Assembly (NCBI GenBank): GCA_964406445.1
Contig: CAYORU010000001.1
Coordinates: 186,001 to 250,000, forward strand
Direction of reading: 5' to 3'
Origin: SG8-30 sp964406445
Lineage (GTDB): Bacteria; Pseudomonadota; Gammaproteobacteria; Steroidobacterales; Steroidobacteraceae
DNA length: 64,000 nt
Under the pieces are notes generated by a model. The model had not been told where the DNA came from, did not search any database, and was given only the letters and a program-made list of their open reading frames with translations. The translations under genes were made by a program, and so were the position numbers. Positions 18,135 through 26,010 of the stretch are shown here, piece by piece (the stretch's first letter is position 1; each line of letters opens with the position of its first letter).

Positions 18135-19076
18135 ATGACCCACGCCGCCCGTGCCGCGGTGGCCGCCGTGCTGGCCGTCCTCGCCTTGCCCGCCGGCGCG
18201 GCGGACGAGCCGACACTGGCCGTGGGCCTGCAGGCCCAGGTCGATGGCGAGGACGGCTACGCGTTCGCCGGCGACCTGACCTGGTTCGCAGGCGCCCGCA
18301 CGCAGCTGTTCCTCGGCGCGAACTACTCGGACACCTCAGCCGACTTCTCGGGCCTCTCGACGCGGGGCTTCGACGTCGGCATGGGCCACGACTTCGGCCC
18401 CGTCGCCGTGGACGCCTGGTACAACCAGTGGCAGGACAGCGACGTCGTCACCTCGCGCTCGGTGAACGCCGCGCTGCGGATTCCGGCCGGCCGCTTCAGA
18501 ATCTCGCTCCTTGCGCAGGCGCGCGAAAGCGACTTCGACCCGTTCCCTGCGAGCGCGACGATCACGCTGCGCGGCGGAGAGCAGGTGACGCTCAATGCCG
18601 TCGCCGATTGCGATCTCGACAACACCGGCCTCGGGTTGCGCCTCGCCTGGCGCGGCGAGCGCCTCGACGCCTACGTCAGCGGCATGGCCTACGACTACGA
18701 CGACGTCGCCTGCGGTTTCGATTCGCCCGCGCTCGAGCGGCTGCGCCGGAATCGCCCGGCGATCTTCGCGCAGTTCGCCCCGCGCCTGGTCGAGGCGCTC
18801 TCGGTCAACGCCAGCTCGCGGATCGGCGTCGAGAACTCGCTGCTCGACTCGAGCCTGGCCGCCGGCGTCGGCTGGGACGCCGGGCCCCGCCGCTACGCGC
18901 TCGACGTCTACCGCCAGAAGGACTACCTCACTGCTCTCGAGGCGGACACGGTGTCGGGCTCGATCACCTTCCGCGCGAGCCTGACGCTCGACCTCACGCT
19001 CGACGGCGGGGTGACCGACAGCGACTACTCCGGCAGCACCTGGTTCGCCGGCGTGGGGATGCGCAAGCTGTTCTGA
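18135..19076 (+). CDS. Outer-membrane beta-barrel-like protein of unknown function
   Basis: A 313-residue secreted protein with a signal peptide (1-22, ending PAGAA). The rest alternates short amphipathic strands of the outer-membrane type (QLFLGANYSDTSADF, GFDVGMGHDFGPVAVDAWY, FRISLLAQARESDF) and ends in LF, the aromatic C-terminal residue used by the BAM machinery. No named family is recognised. Ribosome-binding AGGGAG lies before the ATG at 18135. The gene overlaps the end of the opposing hydrolase by 52 bases. A CRP-like site lies upstream. Confidence 0.8.
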   Translation: MTHAARAAVAAVLAVLALPAGAADEPTLAVGLQAQVDGEDGYAFAGDLTWFAGARTQLFLGANYSDTSADFSGLSTRGFDVGMGHDFGPVAVDAWYNQWQDSDVVTSRSVNAALRIPAGRFRISLLAQARESDFDPFPASATITLRGGEQVTLNAVADCDLDNTGLGLRLAWRGERLDAYVSGMAYDYDDVACGFDSPALERLRRNRPAIFAQFAPRLVEALSVNASSRIGVENSLLDSSLAAGVGWDAGPRRYALDVYRQKDYLTALEADTVSGSITFRASLTLDLTLDGGVTDSDYSGSTWFAGVGMRKLF

Positions 19077-19855
19077 GGCGCATCCTCCGGCTGCATGAAA
19101 CGGCGAAGCGCGGTGAGATAGCCTGGCGCGAAGCTCGCGGTGTTGTGGGCTGCGCCGTCGAGCACGACGGTCTCGACCTGGCCGGGCGCGAAAGCGGCGA
19201 CCAGCGCGTCGGCGCTGGCACGCGGGATGATCTCGTCCTCGCCGGCGATCAGGGCCAGCACCGGCGCCCGCACCCGCCCGGCGCGGCTCGCCGCATCGTA
19301 GCGGTCGCGCAGCAGCCAGCGGACCGGGAACAGCGGGAAATGCGCCTCGCCGATGCTGGTGAAGCTGTCGAAGGGCGTGATCAGCGCCACGCGGTCCACG
19401 TCGCGCTCGCTGGCGACGTGCACCGCCACCGCGCTGCCGAGGCTGCGGCCCATGACGGCCACCTGCGCGTGCCGCTCGCGCACGTGGTCGGCGAGCGCCA
19501 GGGCGTCATCGAGGATCGCCTGCTCGGTGGGCATGCCGCCGCTGCCGCCGTAGCCGCGATAGTTCATCAGGTAGAGCGACCAGCCCGGGCTCGTCAGCTC
19601 GATCTCCGGAAGGCTCCCCGCCACGTCCTCGGCGTTGCCGCCGAAGTACAGGAGCGCGCGCGGGCCCGGCCGCTCCCGGACCCAGACCTTGACGCGCAGG
19701 TCGCCGCGCTCGAGCCACAGCGCGTCCGCGCCGGGCGCCACGGAGGGCGGCGTGCGGAAGTAGATCTGCGAGCGCTGGGTGAGGAACAGCCACGCGCACA
19801 TTGCCGCATAGGCCAGGCCGGCGGCGGCGAGCAACGTCATGAGAGTGCGCAGCAT
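19025..19855 (-). CDS. Alpha/beta-hydrolase with N-terminal membrane anchor (BEM46/ABHD13-like)
   Basis: A 276-residue serine hydrolase. Residues 5-24 are a single membrane segment; the fold follows with the oxyanion strand LLYFGGNAED, the nucleophile elbow MGRSLGSA, an acid in AGEDEIIP and the His in LDGAAHNT, so the triad is complete. This arrangement is typical of the BEM46/ABHD13-like group anchored in the inner membrane, whose substrates are mostly unknown (lipid esters or peptides suggested). ATG at 19855 is chosen so that the membrane segment is N-terminal. Confidence 0.87.
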   Translation of the reverse strand: MLRTLMTLLAAAGLAYAAMCAWLFLTQRSQIYFRTPPSVAPGADALWLERGDLRVKVWVRERPGPRALLYFGGNAEDVAGSLPEIELTSPGWSLYLMNYRGYGGSGGMPTEQAILDDALALADHVRERHAQVAVMGRSLGSAVAVHVASERDVDRVALITPFDSFTSIGEAHFPLFPVRWLLRDRYDAASRAGRVRAPVLALIAGEDEIIPRASADALVAAFAPGQVETVVLDGAAHNTASFAPGYLTALRRFMQPEDAPQNSLRIPTPANQVLPE

Positions 19856-19932
19856 CCGTTGATGATAGCCGCGCCCGGCCCGCGATATCCTCAAGGGCCC
19901 GCGGGCGACGGCCCGCATCCAGGAGCCACCGG

Positions 19933-20136
19933 GTGACCGACGCAGAACGGCTCGACACGCTCGAGTTCAAGGTGGCGCACCTGGAGCGCGCCCAGCAGGA
20001 GCTCTCCGACGCGCTGGTCCACCAGCAGCGCGAACTCGCGCGGCTGCGCGAAGACTGTGCGCGGCTCGGCGAGATGGTCGCCGCCCTGCAGCAGCCGGCG
20101 CCCGCGGGCGGCGTCGAGATCCCGCCGCACTACTAG
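19933..20136 (+). CDS. slyX: SlyX family protein
   Basis: A 67-residue coiled-coil protein matching SlyX: an almost unbroken heptad helix (LEFKVAHLERAQQELSDAL and onwards) and the conserved C-terminal PPHY. GTG start at 19933 has AGGAG six to ten bases upstream. SlyX is a small cytoplasmic protein of unknown function found across proteobacteria. The gene stands alone between a divergent hydrolase and a tiny minus-strand membrane ORF. Confidence 0.92.
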   Translation: MTDAERLDTLEFKVAHLERAQQELSDALVHQQRELARLREDCARLGEMVAALQQPAPAGGVEIPPHY

Positions 20137-20139
20137 GGC

Positions 20140-20241
20140 TCAGATCGCGAGCAGCACGGCCCAGGCCGCCCAGAGCGCGCCGAACCCGAGGATGCCCGTC
20201 TCGAGCAGCTGCCCGAACCGTTCCAGCGTGAGGGTCTTCAT
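20140..20241 (-). CDS. Putative 33-residue membrane microprotein
   Basis: A 33-codon frame with ATG at 20241, GGAG seven bases upstream, and stop 3 bases beyond the slyX stop on the other strand. The peptide opens with a charged MKTLTLERFGQ and continues with one hydrophobic helix (LLETGILGFGALWAAWAVLL). Size, ribosome-binding site and single helix fit a real small membrane protein. No family is recognised, and chance cannot be excluded. Confidence 0.45.
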   Translation of the reverse strand: MKTLTLERFGQLLETGILGFGALWAAWAVLLAI

Positions 20242-20265
20242 GTCCTGGCTCCGCCATGCCTGCGT

Positions 20266-20322
20266 CCCGCGAGGCTAGGCCGGGTGGTGGCTCAGGGGAT
20301 GACCCCGCTGGTGCCTCGCGGG
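20266..20322 (-). terminator. Compound inverted repeat after amidohydrolase gene
   Basis: Perfect 10-base arms CCCGCGAGGC (20266-20275) and GCCTCGCGGG (20313-20322) enclose 37 bases, which themselves contain GGGG-ATGA-CCCC. It lies between the end of the amidohydrolase and the start of the 33-residue ORF on the minus strand, so it may terminate or attenuate that transcript. No U-tract follows. Confidence 0.4.
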
Positions 20323-20347
20323 CGCGGTCCGCGCTGGCCGGCGGTGT

Positions 20348-21799
20348 TCAGGCCGTCCGGCCGCCGTTCAGCCGCAGCAGATCCAGGAACTCGCGCCGGG
20401 TTCTCGGCCCGTAGGTCTTGAAGGACGGCGTGGGCCGCTCGAGGTACGCCGCCTTCTCGTCCGCGACCGCATCCGCGCCCGTCCGCCGGCGCAGTTCCGC
20501 GACGGACAGCGCGTAGGGCCGCGCGGCATTGAGGCCGAAGACCTTGCGGCGCAGCGCCGGAGTGATTTCAGGATAGCCGTGCTGCTCGCGCAGTTCCGGC
20601 GCGATCTGGAAGGCGCGAAACGCCTGGATCTGGTCCTGCGGCGAGCCGTACCAGATGGAGTCGGTGCCCCACAGCACGTTGTCCTCGCCCACGTAGCGCA
20701 GCAGCTTGCCGAGCGCGTGCGCGGCCGAGTCCGGCTCGCGCAGGCCCAGGAAGCGCCAGGTGGAGCCGAGCTCCGCGTAGACGTTCGAGCCGGGCCCGAG
20801 GCCGGCCTCGAGCAGCGAGGTCACGAGGGCGTCGACCCCGTCCGGCCGCGCCGGATCGTAGGGCCCTTCCGCCGCGCCGGGCACCCAGCCCGAGTGATAG
20901 ATGAGGAAGTTCACGTCCGGAAAGCGCCTGGCGATCGGCCCGATGTCGCGGCAGGTGGAGTGCTCGTAGCTCTCGCGGCCGAAGGGAATGCCCTTGTGGA
21001 TGCAGATGTTGCGCACGCCCAGGCGTCGCGCCTCCTCGACGAAGGCGATGCCCGCGTCGTCCGTCATCCAGAAGCCGCGGCCGTCGGGCCCCCACTGCGT
21101 GTAGGTCTTCCAGGCCGAGACGCCGAAGCCCGCGAGCCGCTCCATGTCCTCGACGTCGCCGGGCTGGTTGGGATTGACGCGCGCGTGCAGGAAGAGCCGG
21201 TGCGAGCCCTCGAGCCGCTCGACGATGGCGCGCGTCGCCGCCGCCTCCTCGATGGTGAGCGGCTCCTCGTCGCGCTTCGAGGGCACGAAGGAGAGCACCA
21301 TCAGGTCGGTGTCCGAGTCCATGAAGACGTCCTTCACGAACCGCTCGGACCCCAGGCAGGCAAGGCCGCCCGGCTCGCCATTCGCCAGGGTGCAGCCGGC
21401 ATTCGGAAGGCCCGAGAGGGCGCGCTCGAGTCCCGGCGCACGCTCGCGCCAGGCGCCCTCTGGGTTCACGAAGTGGCCCTGGACGTCGAAGATGAACTCG
21501 CGCTTGCCGAGCTCTTCGGCGGCCAGCTCCGGCTCGGTGGCCGCAGCCGCGCTGAGCTCGAAGAATCCGCCAGGCCGGCGCTCGGCGGAGTGCGCGGCGT
21601 TGATCGCGAGCAGCGTCGCCGCCGCGCCGCAGGTCGAGGCCAGGAACTCCCGCCGCGTGCGGCCCAGGCGCTTCGCGAGCGCCTGCGTGGCCTCGCGCGC
21701 GAGCGCGTTCGCGCGCCGCGACACCGGATCGAGCGGCCGCGGCTCGAACTCGCCGTTGCTGGTCGAGTCGAGCTTGATGGGCAACCGGTCGTGAGTCAT
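20348..21799 (-). CDS. Tat-exported amidohydrolase (amidohydrolase_2 family)
   Basis: A 483-residue TIM-barrel metal hydrolase or decarboxylase. A twin-arginine-like motif GRTRREFLAS sits about 50 residues from the start, followed by a hydrophobic stretch ATLLAINAA, so export through Tat is likely. Barrel motifs are DVQGHFVN (first metal ligands, with HxH reduced to QGH), HKGIPFG, YHSGWVPG and LWGTDSIWYG with the metal Asp. ATG at 21799 follows GGAGGG. It is divergent from a PQQ alcohol dehydrogenase, and the pair may share a pathway. Substrate unknown. Confidence 0.87.
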   Translation of the reverse strand: MTHDRLPIKLDSTSNGEFEPRPLDPVSRRANALAREATQALAKRLGRTRREFLASTCGAAATLLAINAAHSAERRPGGFFELSAAAATEPELAAEELGKREFIFDVQGHFVNPEGAWRERAPGLERALSGLPNAGCTLANGEPGGLACLGSERFVKDVFMDSDTDLMVLSFVPSKRDEEPLTIEEAAATRAIVERLEGSHRLFLHARVNPNQPGDVEDMERLAGFGVSAWKTYTQWGPDGRGFWMTDDAGIAFVEEARRLGVRNICIHKGIPFGRESYEHSTCRDIGPIARRFPDVNFLIYHSGWVPGAAEGPYDPARPDGVDALVTSLLEAGLGPGSNVYAELGSTWRFLGLREPDSAAHALGKLLRYVGEDNVLWGTDSIWYGSPQDQIQAFRAFQIAPELREQHGYPEITPALRRKVFGLNAARPYALSVAELRRRTGADAVADEKAAYLERPTPSFKTYGPRTRREFLDLLRLNGGRTA

Positions 21800-21960
21800 T
21801 GCCGTCCCTCCGGCATCCTTCCCATTGCGCACCATAGCCAAACACGCCGACTACCGCGACGTGCCCGACGCCGGTGCCAGCATGGACCCTCGAAGGGTGG
21901 CGTGGCCGGGACGTTTGGCCGATACTCGAGTCGGTCAGCGCGTCGTCAGGGGGGATGAAA

Positions 21961-24099
21961 ATGACTCGTAGCGCTTCCGCGCGCGGCAGCTGCCTCGCGC
22001 TCGCAGTCGTTCTCGCGCTGTCCGCGCTCTCCGCGGCCTGCGGCAAGAAGAAGGGAACGTTCGTCGACGACGCGCTTCTTGCCGACGAGTCGCTGGTCTC
22101 GGCCTGGCCCGCCTACGGGGGCACGCACTACGAGCGCCGCTTCAGCCCACTCGCCGACGTGAACGCCGGGAACGTGAGCGGACTGAAGCCCGCCTGGTAC
22201 CTCGACCTGCCGCGTGACGTAGGCCTCGTGTCCACGCCGCTCATGGTCGACGGCGTGCTCTACTACGTCGGCTCGCTGAACATGGTGCGCGCGGTCGACG
22301 CGGCAACCGGCGAGCTCAAGTGGGAGTTCGATCCGAAGCTCGGCGAGGCGCTCGCGGGCAAGCGTCAGGTCGGCATGTCGCACAACCGCGGCATCACGTT
22401 CTACGGAAACAAGGTCTTCGCCGCCACGTACGACGGCCGGCTGATCGCGATCGACGCGAAGACCGGAAAGCAGGCCTGGTCCGTGCGAACTTTCCCGGAG
22501 GATGCGGCGCTCTACATCACCGGCGCACCGAAGGCCTTCAAGGGCAAGGTGCTGATCGGCAACGGCGGCACCGAGATCGGGCCGAGCCGGGGCTTCGTCA
22601 CCGCCTACGACGCGGACACCGGCGATGAGGCCTGGAAGTTCTGGATCGTGCCGGGCAACCCGGCGGACGGCTTCGAGAACGAAGCCATGGCGATGGCGGC
22701 GAAGACCTGGACCGGGGAATGGTGGAGACACGGCGGCGGCGGCAATGCCTGGCACGGCTTCACCTACGACCCCGACCTCGACACGGTCTACATCGGCACC
22801 GGCAACGGCTCGCCCTGGAACCGCAACATCCGAAGCCCCGATGGCGGCGACAACCTGTTCCTCTGCTCGATCGTCGCGCTCGACCCGGACACGGGCGCGT
22901 ACAAGTGGCACTACCAGACGGTCCCAGGCGAGACCTGGGACTACAACTCCAACATGGACATCGTGCTGGCGGACCTCGCGATCGACGGCAAGGACGTCAA
23001 GGCGCTGCTGCACGCGCCGAAGAACGGGTTCTTCTACGTGATCGACCGCCGGACCGGCGAGCTCATTTCCGCCGAGCCGTTCGCCGACGTCAACTGGGCG
23101 ACCCACGTGGACCTCGAGACGGGCCGTCCGGTGGAAGTCGAGGGCGCACGCTATGAAGAAGACCGCTTCAACGTGATGCCAGGTCCCTGGGGCGCGCACA
23201 GCTGGCACGCGATGTCCTTCAACCCGGACACGGGGCTCGTCTATATCCCGACGCTGCACATGAAGCTAGGCTTCGACGACGCGGGCATCGACAGGGAGAG
23301 TTTCCAGTCGGTACCGTTCCGCGGCGGCGTCGGGGCCAACATCACCTGGCCCGCGGACCAGCCGCGCCCCTACCCGGCATCGCTGCAGGCCTGGGATCCG
23401 GTCGCGAACCAGCGGGTGTGGGAGATTCCGCAGGATCACTTCTGGAGCGGCGGCACGCTGACGACGGCGGGCAACCTCGTGTTCCAGGGCCGCGTGGACG
23501 GCAAGCTGCTGGCCTACGATGCGCGGAGCGGCGACGTTCTCTGGACCTACGACGCGGGCCTCGGCATCTCCGCGCCGCCGATCACCTACAAGCTCGGCGG
23601 CCGGCAATACGTCGCGCTGCTGGTCGGCTTCGGCGGCGGCTTCAGCACGCTCGGCGGGCCGGACGCCGCCAATCTGGGCTGGTCCTACAAACAACATACG
23701 CGTCGCCTGATCGCTTTCGCGCTCGACGGAGCGGCCGCCGTGCCCGCGCAGCCGCCGCCGCGCGTGCCGCAGCCGGTCGCGGCGCCTGACTTCACCGTGG
23801 ATCCAGAACTCGCCGCCGTCGGCGGACGCCTGTTCGAGCGCAGCGAAATGGAGGGCCTGTGCTGGTATTGCCACGGCATGGGTGCGGTTTCAGGCGGCGC
23901 GGCGCCGGACCTGCGGGCATCGGCGACGGTGCTCGACGCGAAGGCCTTCGAACGCATCGTGCGCGGCGGCGCGCTGACCGCGAACGGCATGCCGGCCTAC
24001 GCTGATTTCACCGACCGTGAACTCGAGGGCATCCGCCACTACATCCGGCAGCAAGCCCGGGCAGCGCTGGCCCGGGAGGCGGGAGCGACCGCGGACTAG
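21961..24099 (+). CDS. PQQ-dependent alcohol dehydrogenase with C-terminal cytochrome c
   Basis: A 712-residue quinohemoprotein alcohol dehydrogenase. The N-terminus is a signal sequence ending LSAAC, possibly a lipoprotein site, although the -3 residue is not ideal. The propeller runs from about residue 35 to 560, with IYIGTGNGSPWN giving the Ca-binding Asn and WDYNSNMD the catalytic Asp. The residue two after that Asp is Asn, not Asp, so the lanthanide signature of XoxF is absent. The C-terminal heme site is CWYCH near residue 635. ATG at 21961 fits the AGGGGGG ribosome-binding site better than the ATG six bases earlier. The stop overlaps the stop of the next, opposing gene. Confidence 0.93.
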   Translation: MTRSASARGSCLALAVVLALSALSAACGKKKGTFVDDALLADESLVSAWPAYGGTHYERRFSPLADVNAGNVSGLKPAWYLDLPRDVGLVSTPLMVDGVLYYVGSLNMVRAVDAATGELKWEFDPKLGEALAGKRQVGMSHNRGITFYGNKVFAATYDGRLIAIDAKTGKQAWSVRTFPEDAALYITGAPKAFKGKVLIGNGGTEIGPSRGFVTAYDADTGDEAWKFWIVPGNPADGFENEAMAMAAKTWTGEWWRHGGGGNAWHGFTYDPDLDTVYIGTGNGSPWNRNIRSPDGGDNLFLCSIVALDPDTGAYKWHYQTVPGETWDYNSNMDIVLADLAIDGKDVKALLHAPKNGFFYVIDRRTGELISAEPFADVNWATHVDLETGRPVEVEGARYEEDRFNVMPGPWGAHSWHAMSFNPDTGLVYIPTLHMKLGFDDAGIDRESFQSVPFRGGVGANITWPADQPRPYPASLQAWDPVANQRVWEIPQDHFWSGGTLTTAGNLVFQGRVDGKLLAYDARSGDVLWTYDAGLGISAPPITYKLGGRQYVALLVGFGGGFSTLGGPDAANLGWSYKQHTRRLIAFALDGAAAVPAQPPPRVPQPVAAPDFTVDPELAAVGGRLFERSEMEGLCWYCHGMGAVSGGAAPDLRASATVLDAKAFERIVRGGALTANGMPAYADFTDRELEGIRHYIRQQARAALAREAGATAD

Positions 24100-24872
24100 C
24101 CCGCGACGTAGTCGAGCACCGCGCGCGCGAAGGCCTCCGGCGCCTCGTTGGCGGCGAACACGCCCGCATCGAGCGTCGCCTCGCTCGCCGGGCGGAACGC
24201 GCGGCGCAACGGCTCGGCGCGCGCCGGCGTGGCGAACGGATCGCGCGCGCCGTAGAGCAGGAGCGCCGGGCAGCGCACGAGCGGCAGGCGGTCCTCCATG
24301 CGGTACTCGGCGACTGCGAAGTGACCCTGCTCGGAGACCTCGCCGGCGCGGAACAGGTCGACCACGAAGCGCTGCACGAGGTCGGCGCGCGGCAGCCACG
24401 AGTACATCTTGTTCCACTTGTCGAGCAGGTGGCTGCCGTCGGCAGCGACGCGCCACTGCCTGAAGAACTGCGCGAGCTCCGCGCGGCCGGCGGCGTCCAT
24501 GTAGACCGGGCCCGACAGGACGACGCGCTCGACGCGCTCCGGCGCGGCGGCCGCCAGCTCGACCGCGATCACCGCACCGGTGTGGTGGCCGACGACGACG
24601 GCCCGCCCGATGCGAAGCGCATCGAGGACCTCCAGCATCACGCCGGCGTAGTCGGCGATCGTCGGCTGGCCGGGCACCGGATCCGAGCAGCCATAGCCGG
24701 GCATGTCCACCGCGACAACCCGCCGGCGGCGCGACAGGATCGGGATCACCTCGGCGAACTCGTCGATCGAGCGCGGCGTCTGGTGAAGCAGCAGCAGCGG
24801 CGTGTCCTCGCCTTCGCCGGCGGTCAGCACGTGCGCCTGGCCCATGCGCGTGTCGCAGAGGCTTCTCTTCAT
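24096..24872 (-). CDS. Alpha/beta-hydrolase-fold protein lacking Ser and His of the triad
   Basis: A 258-residue protein with a clear alpha/beta-hydrolase fold: LLLLHQTPRS oxyanion turn, VVAVDMPGYGCSDP strand, and a cap region. The nucleophile elbow reads GHHTGA, so the usual Ser is His, and the C-terminal His position reads DAGVFAANEAP, with Val where His is expected. The acid loop YGARDPFATP is kept. Either it uses an unusual mechanism or has a non-hydrolytic role. ATG at 24872 follows GGAGGAGGG. It converges on the PQQ dehydrogenase, sharing the CTAG of the two stops. Confidence 0.88.
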   Translation of the reverse strand: MKRSLCDTRMGQAHVLTAGEGEDTPLLLLHQTPRSIDEFAEVIPILSRRRRVVAVDMPGYGCSDPVPGQPTIADYAGVMLEVLDALRIGRAVVVGHHTGAVIAVELAAAAPERVERVVLSGPVYMDAAGRAELAQFFRQWRVAADGSHLLDKWNKMYSWLPRADLVQRFVVDLFRAGEVSEQGHFAVAEYRMEDRLPLVRCPALLLYGARDPFATPARAEPLRRAFRPASEATLDAGVFAANEAPEAFARAVLDYVAG

Positions 24873-24935
24873 CCGGCCCTCCTCCAGGCGGCGCGGCATG
24901 GGCCGGCCTCGACAGATTCACTACACTGCTGCGCG

Positions 24936-25136
24936 ATGCAGCGCACGCTCGTCATGCTCGGGCTCGTCATCCTCGTGGCCGGGTTGCTCTGGCCCTGGCT
25001 CGGCAAGCTGCCTCTCGGGCGGCTGCCGGGCGACGTGATCATCGACCGGCCCGGCCTCAGGCTGTTCCTGCCGTTCACGACGATGATCGTCGTGAGCCTG
25101 GCGCTCAGCCTGATCCTCTGGCTGCTCCGCCGCTGA
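24936..25136 (+). CDS. DUF2905 family small membrane protein
   Basis: A 66-residue protein with two membrane helices (3-20 and 46-63) and the conserved central stretch GKLPLGRLPGDVIIDRPG that defines DUF2905. Family function is unknown. ATG at 24936 lies 63 bases from the divergent hydrolase start. No strong ribosome-binding site is seen. Confidence 0.9.
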   Translation: MQRTLVMLGLVILVAGLLWPWLGKLPLGRLPGDVIIDRPGLRLFLPFTTMIVVSLALSLILWLLRR

Positions 25137-25160
25137 CCGGCCGGATGCACGCCGGCTGCA

Positions 25161-25844
25161 TCAGCGGGACACCCAGCCTCCGCAGACCGGAAGCACCTGT
25201 CCGACGAAGCAGTCCGCCGCCGCGCTGCACAGGTAGGCGGCGAAGGCCGCGTCCTCGCGCGGCGACACCAGCCGGCCGAGCGGAACCTCTCGCCTCAGGC
25301 GCTCCTGGAAACGCGGGTTCGCCTGCACCTCAGGCGGAAAATACGTCGGGTTGTCCACGAAGTTCTGGGCGATCGCGTTGACCTGGATGCCGGCGGGAGC
25401 GAGCTCGACGCCGACGGCCTGGACCCAGGCGAGCTGCGCGCCGCGCGCCGCGCTGTAGGTCGACGCGCGCTTCATGCCGCGCAGCGCCGACGCGCTGCCC
25501 ATCACGAGGATCTTGCCGCGGCCGCGCTCCTGCATCTGCGGCAGCACGGCGCGCAGCAGCCGCGGCAGCGGGTGCACCAGGTGGTCGAAGACGTGGCGCC
25601 ACTCGTCGTCGCTCACCTCGCCGGCGGGCGTCGAGGGCGCCGGCAGCGCCAGGTTGGCCACCAGCGCATCGATCCTGCCCGCGCCGCGGACGAGCATCTC
25701 CGGCGCAGCCGGGTCTGCGAGCGGCCGCTCGTCGGCGACGACGTCGGCGCCGCATTCGGCGAGCATCTCGCAGAGGGCGGGACCCATGAAGGCCGCGGCC
25801 TGGGTCACCAGGACGCGCCGGCCGTGGAGATCTGCGGCTGCCAT
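25161..25844 (-). CDS. Halohydrin dehalogenase-like SDR protein
   Basis: A 227-residue protein of the SDR superfamily that carries both published halohydrin dehalogenase signatures. Residues 14-21 read TQAAAFMG, matching T-x4-[FY]-x-G, in place of the Gly-rich NAD(P) loop. Ser117, Tyr130 and Arg134 match S-x12-Y-x3-R, with Arg where true SDRs have Lys, and the same spacing as Ser132-Tyr145-Arg149 of HheC. The region NFVDNPTYFPPE aligns with the halide-pocket loop of HheC, and the C-terminal GQVLPVCGGW with its GQVFWLAGGF. Such enzymes convert vicinal halohydrins to epoxides and open epoxides with halide, cyanide, azide or nitrite, without cofactor. ATG at 25844 follows GAGGGAAG. Activity and substrate are inferred. 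Confidence 0.85.
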   Translation of the reverse strand: MAAADLHGRRVLVTQAAAFMGPALCEMLAECGADVVADERPLADPAAPEMLVRGAGRIDALVANLALPAPSTPAGEVSDDEWRHVFDHLVHPLPRLLRAVLPQMQERGRGKILVMGSASALRGMKRASTYSAARGAQLAWVQAVGVELAPAGIQVNAIAQNFVDNPTYFPPEVQANPRFQERLRREVPLGRLVSPREDAAFAAYLCSAAADCFVGQVLPVCGGWVSR

Positions 25845-25893
25845 CGCTTCCCTCTGTTCTCCGGGATCCTGCCAACTCTAGCAGTGTCGGCCG

Positions 25894-25953
25894 GCCGGAT
25901 CCGGCAGGCGCGCGGCCGGACGGAGGTCCGGCCGAAGCGGCAGGTGTTAACAC
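25894..25953. promoter_or_regulatory. Two palindromes in the intergenic region upstream of the dehalogenase-like gene
   Basis: The 166-base gap between the dehalogenase-like gene (minus) and a small zinc-ribbon gene (plus) holds GCCGGATCCGGC (25894-25905, perfect 12-base palindrome) and GTGTTAACAC (25944-25953, perfect 10-base palindrome). The second is AT-richer than its surroundings and 100 bases from the minus-strand start. Either could be an operator; no regulator is adjacent. Confidence 0.3.
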
Positions 25954-26010
25954 GACTGCACTTTCCGGATCGCGAGGCGTAGTCTCGGACCTCGCCCCCG
26001 CGAGACCACG

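Noticed and set aside
21961..24099. Lanthanide-dependent (XoxF-type) alcohol dehydrogenase
   Set aside because: The residue two positions after the catalytic Asp in WDYN is Asn, not the Asp that coordinates lanthanides.
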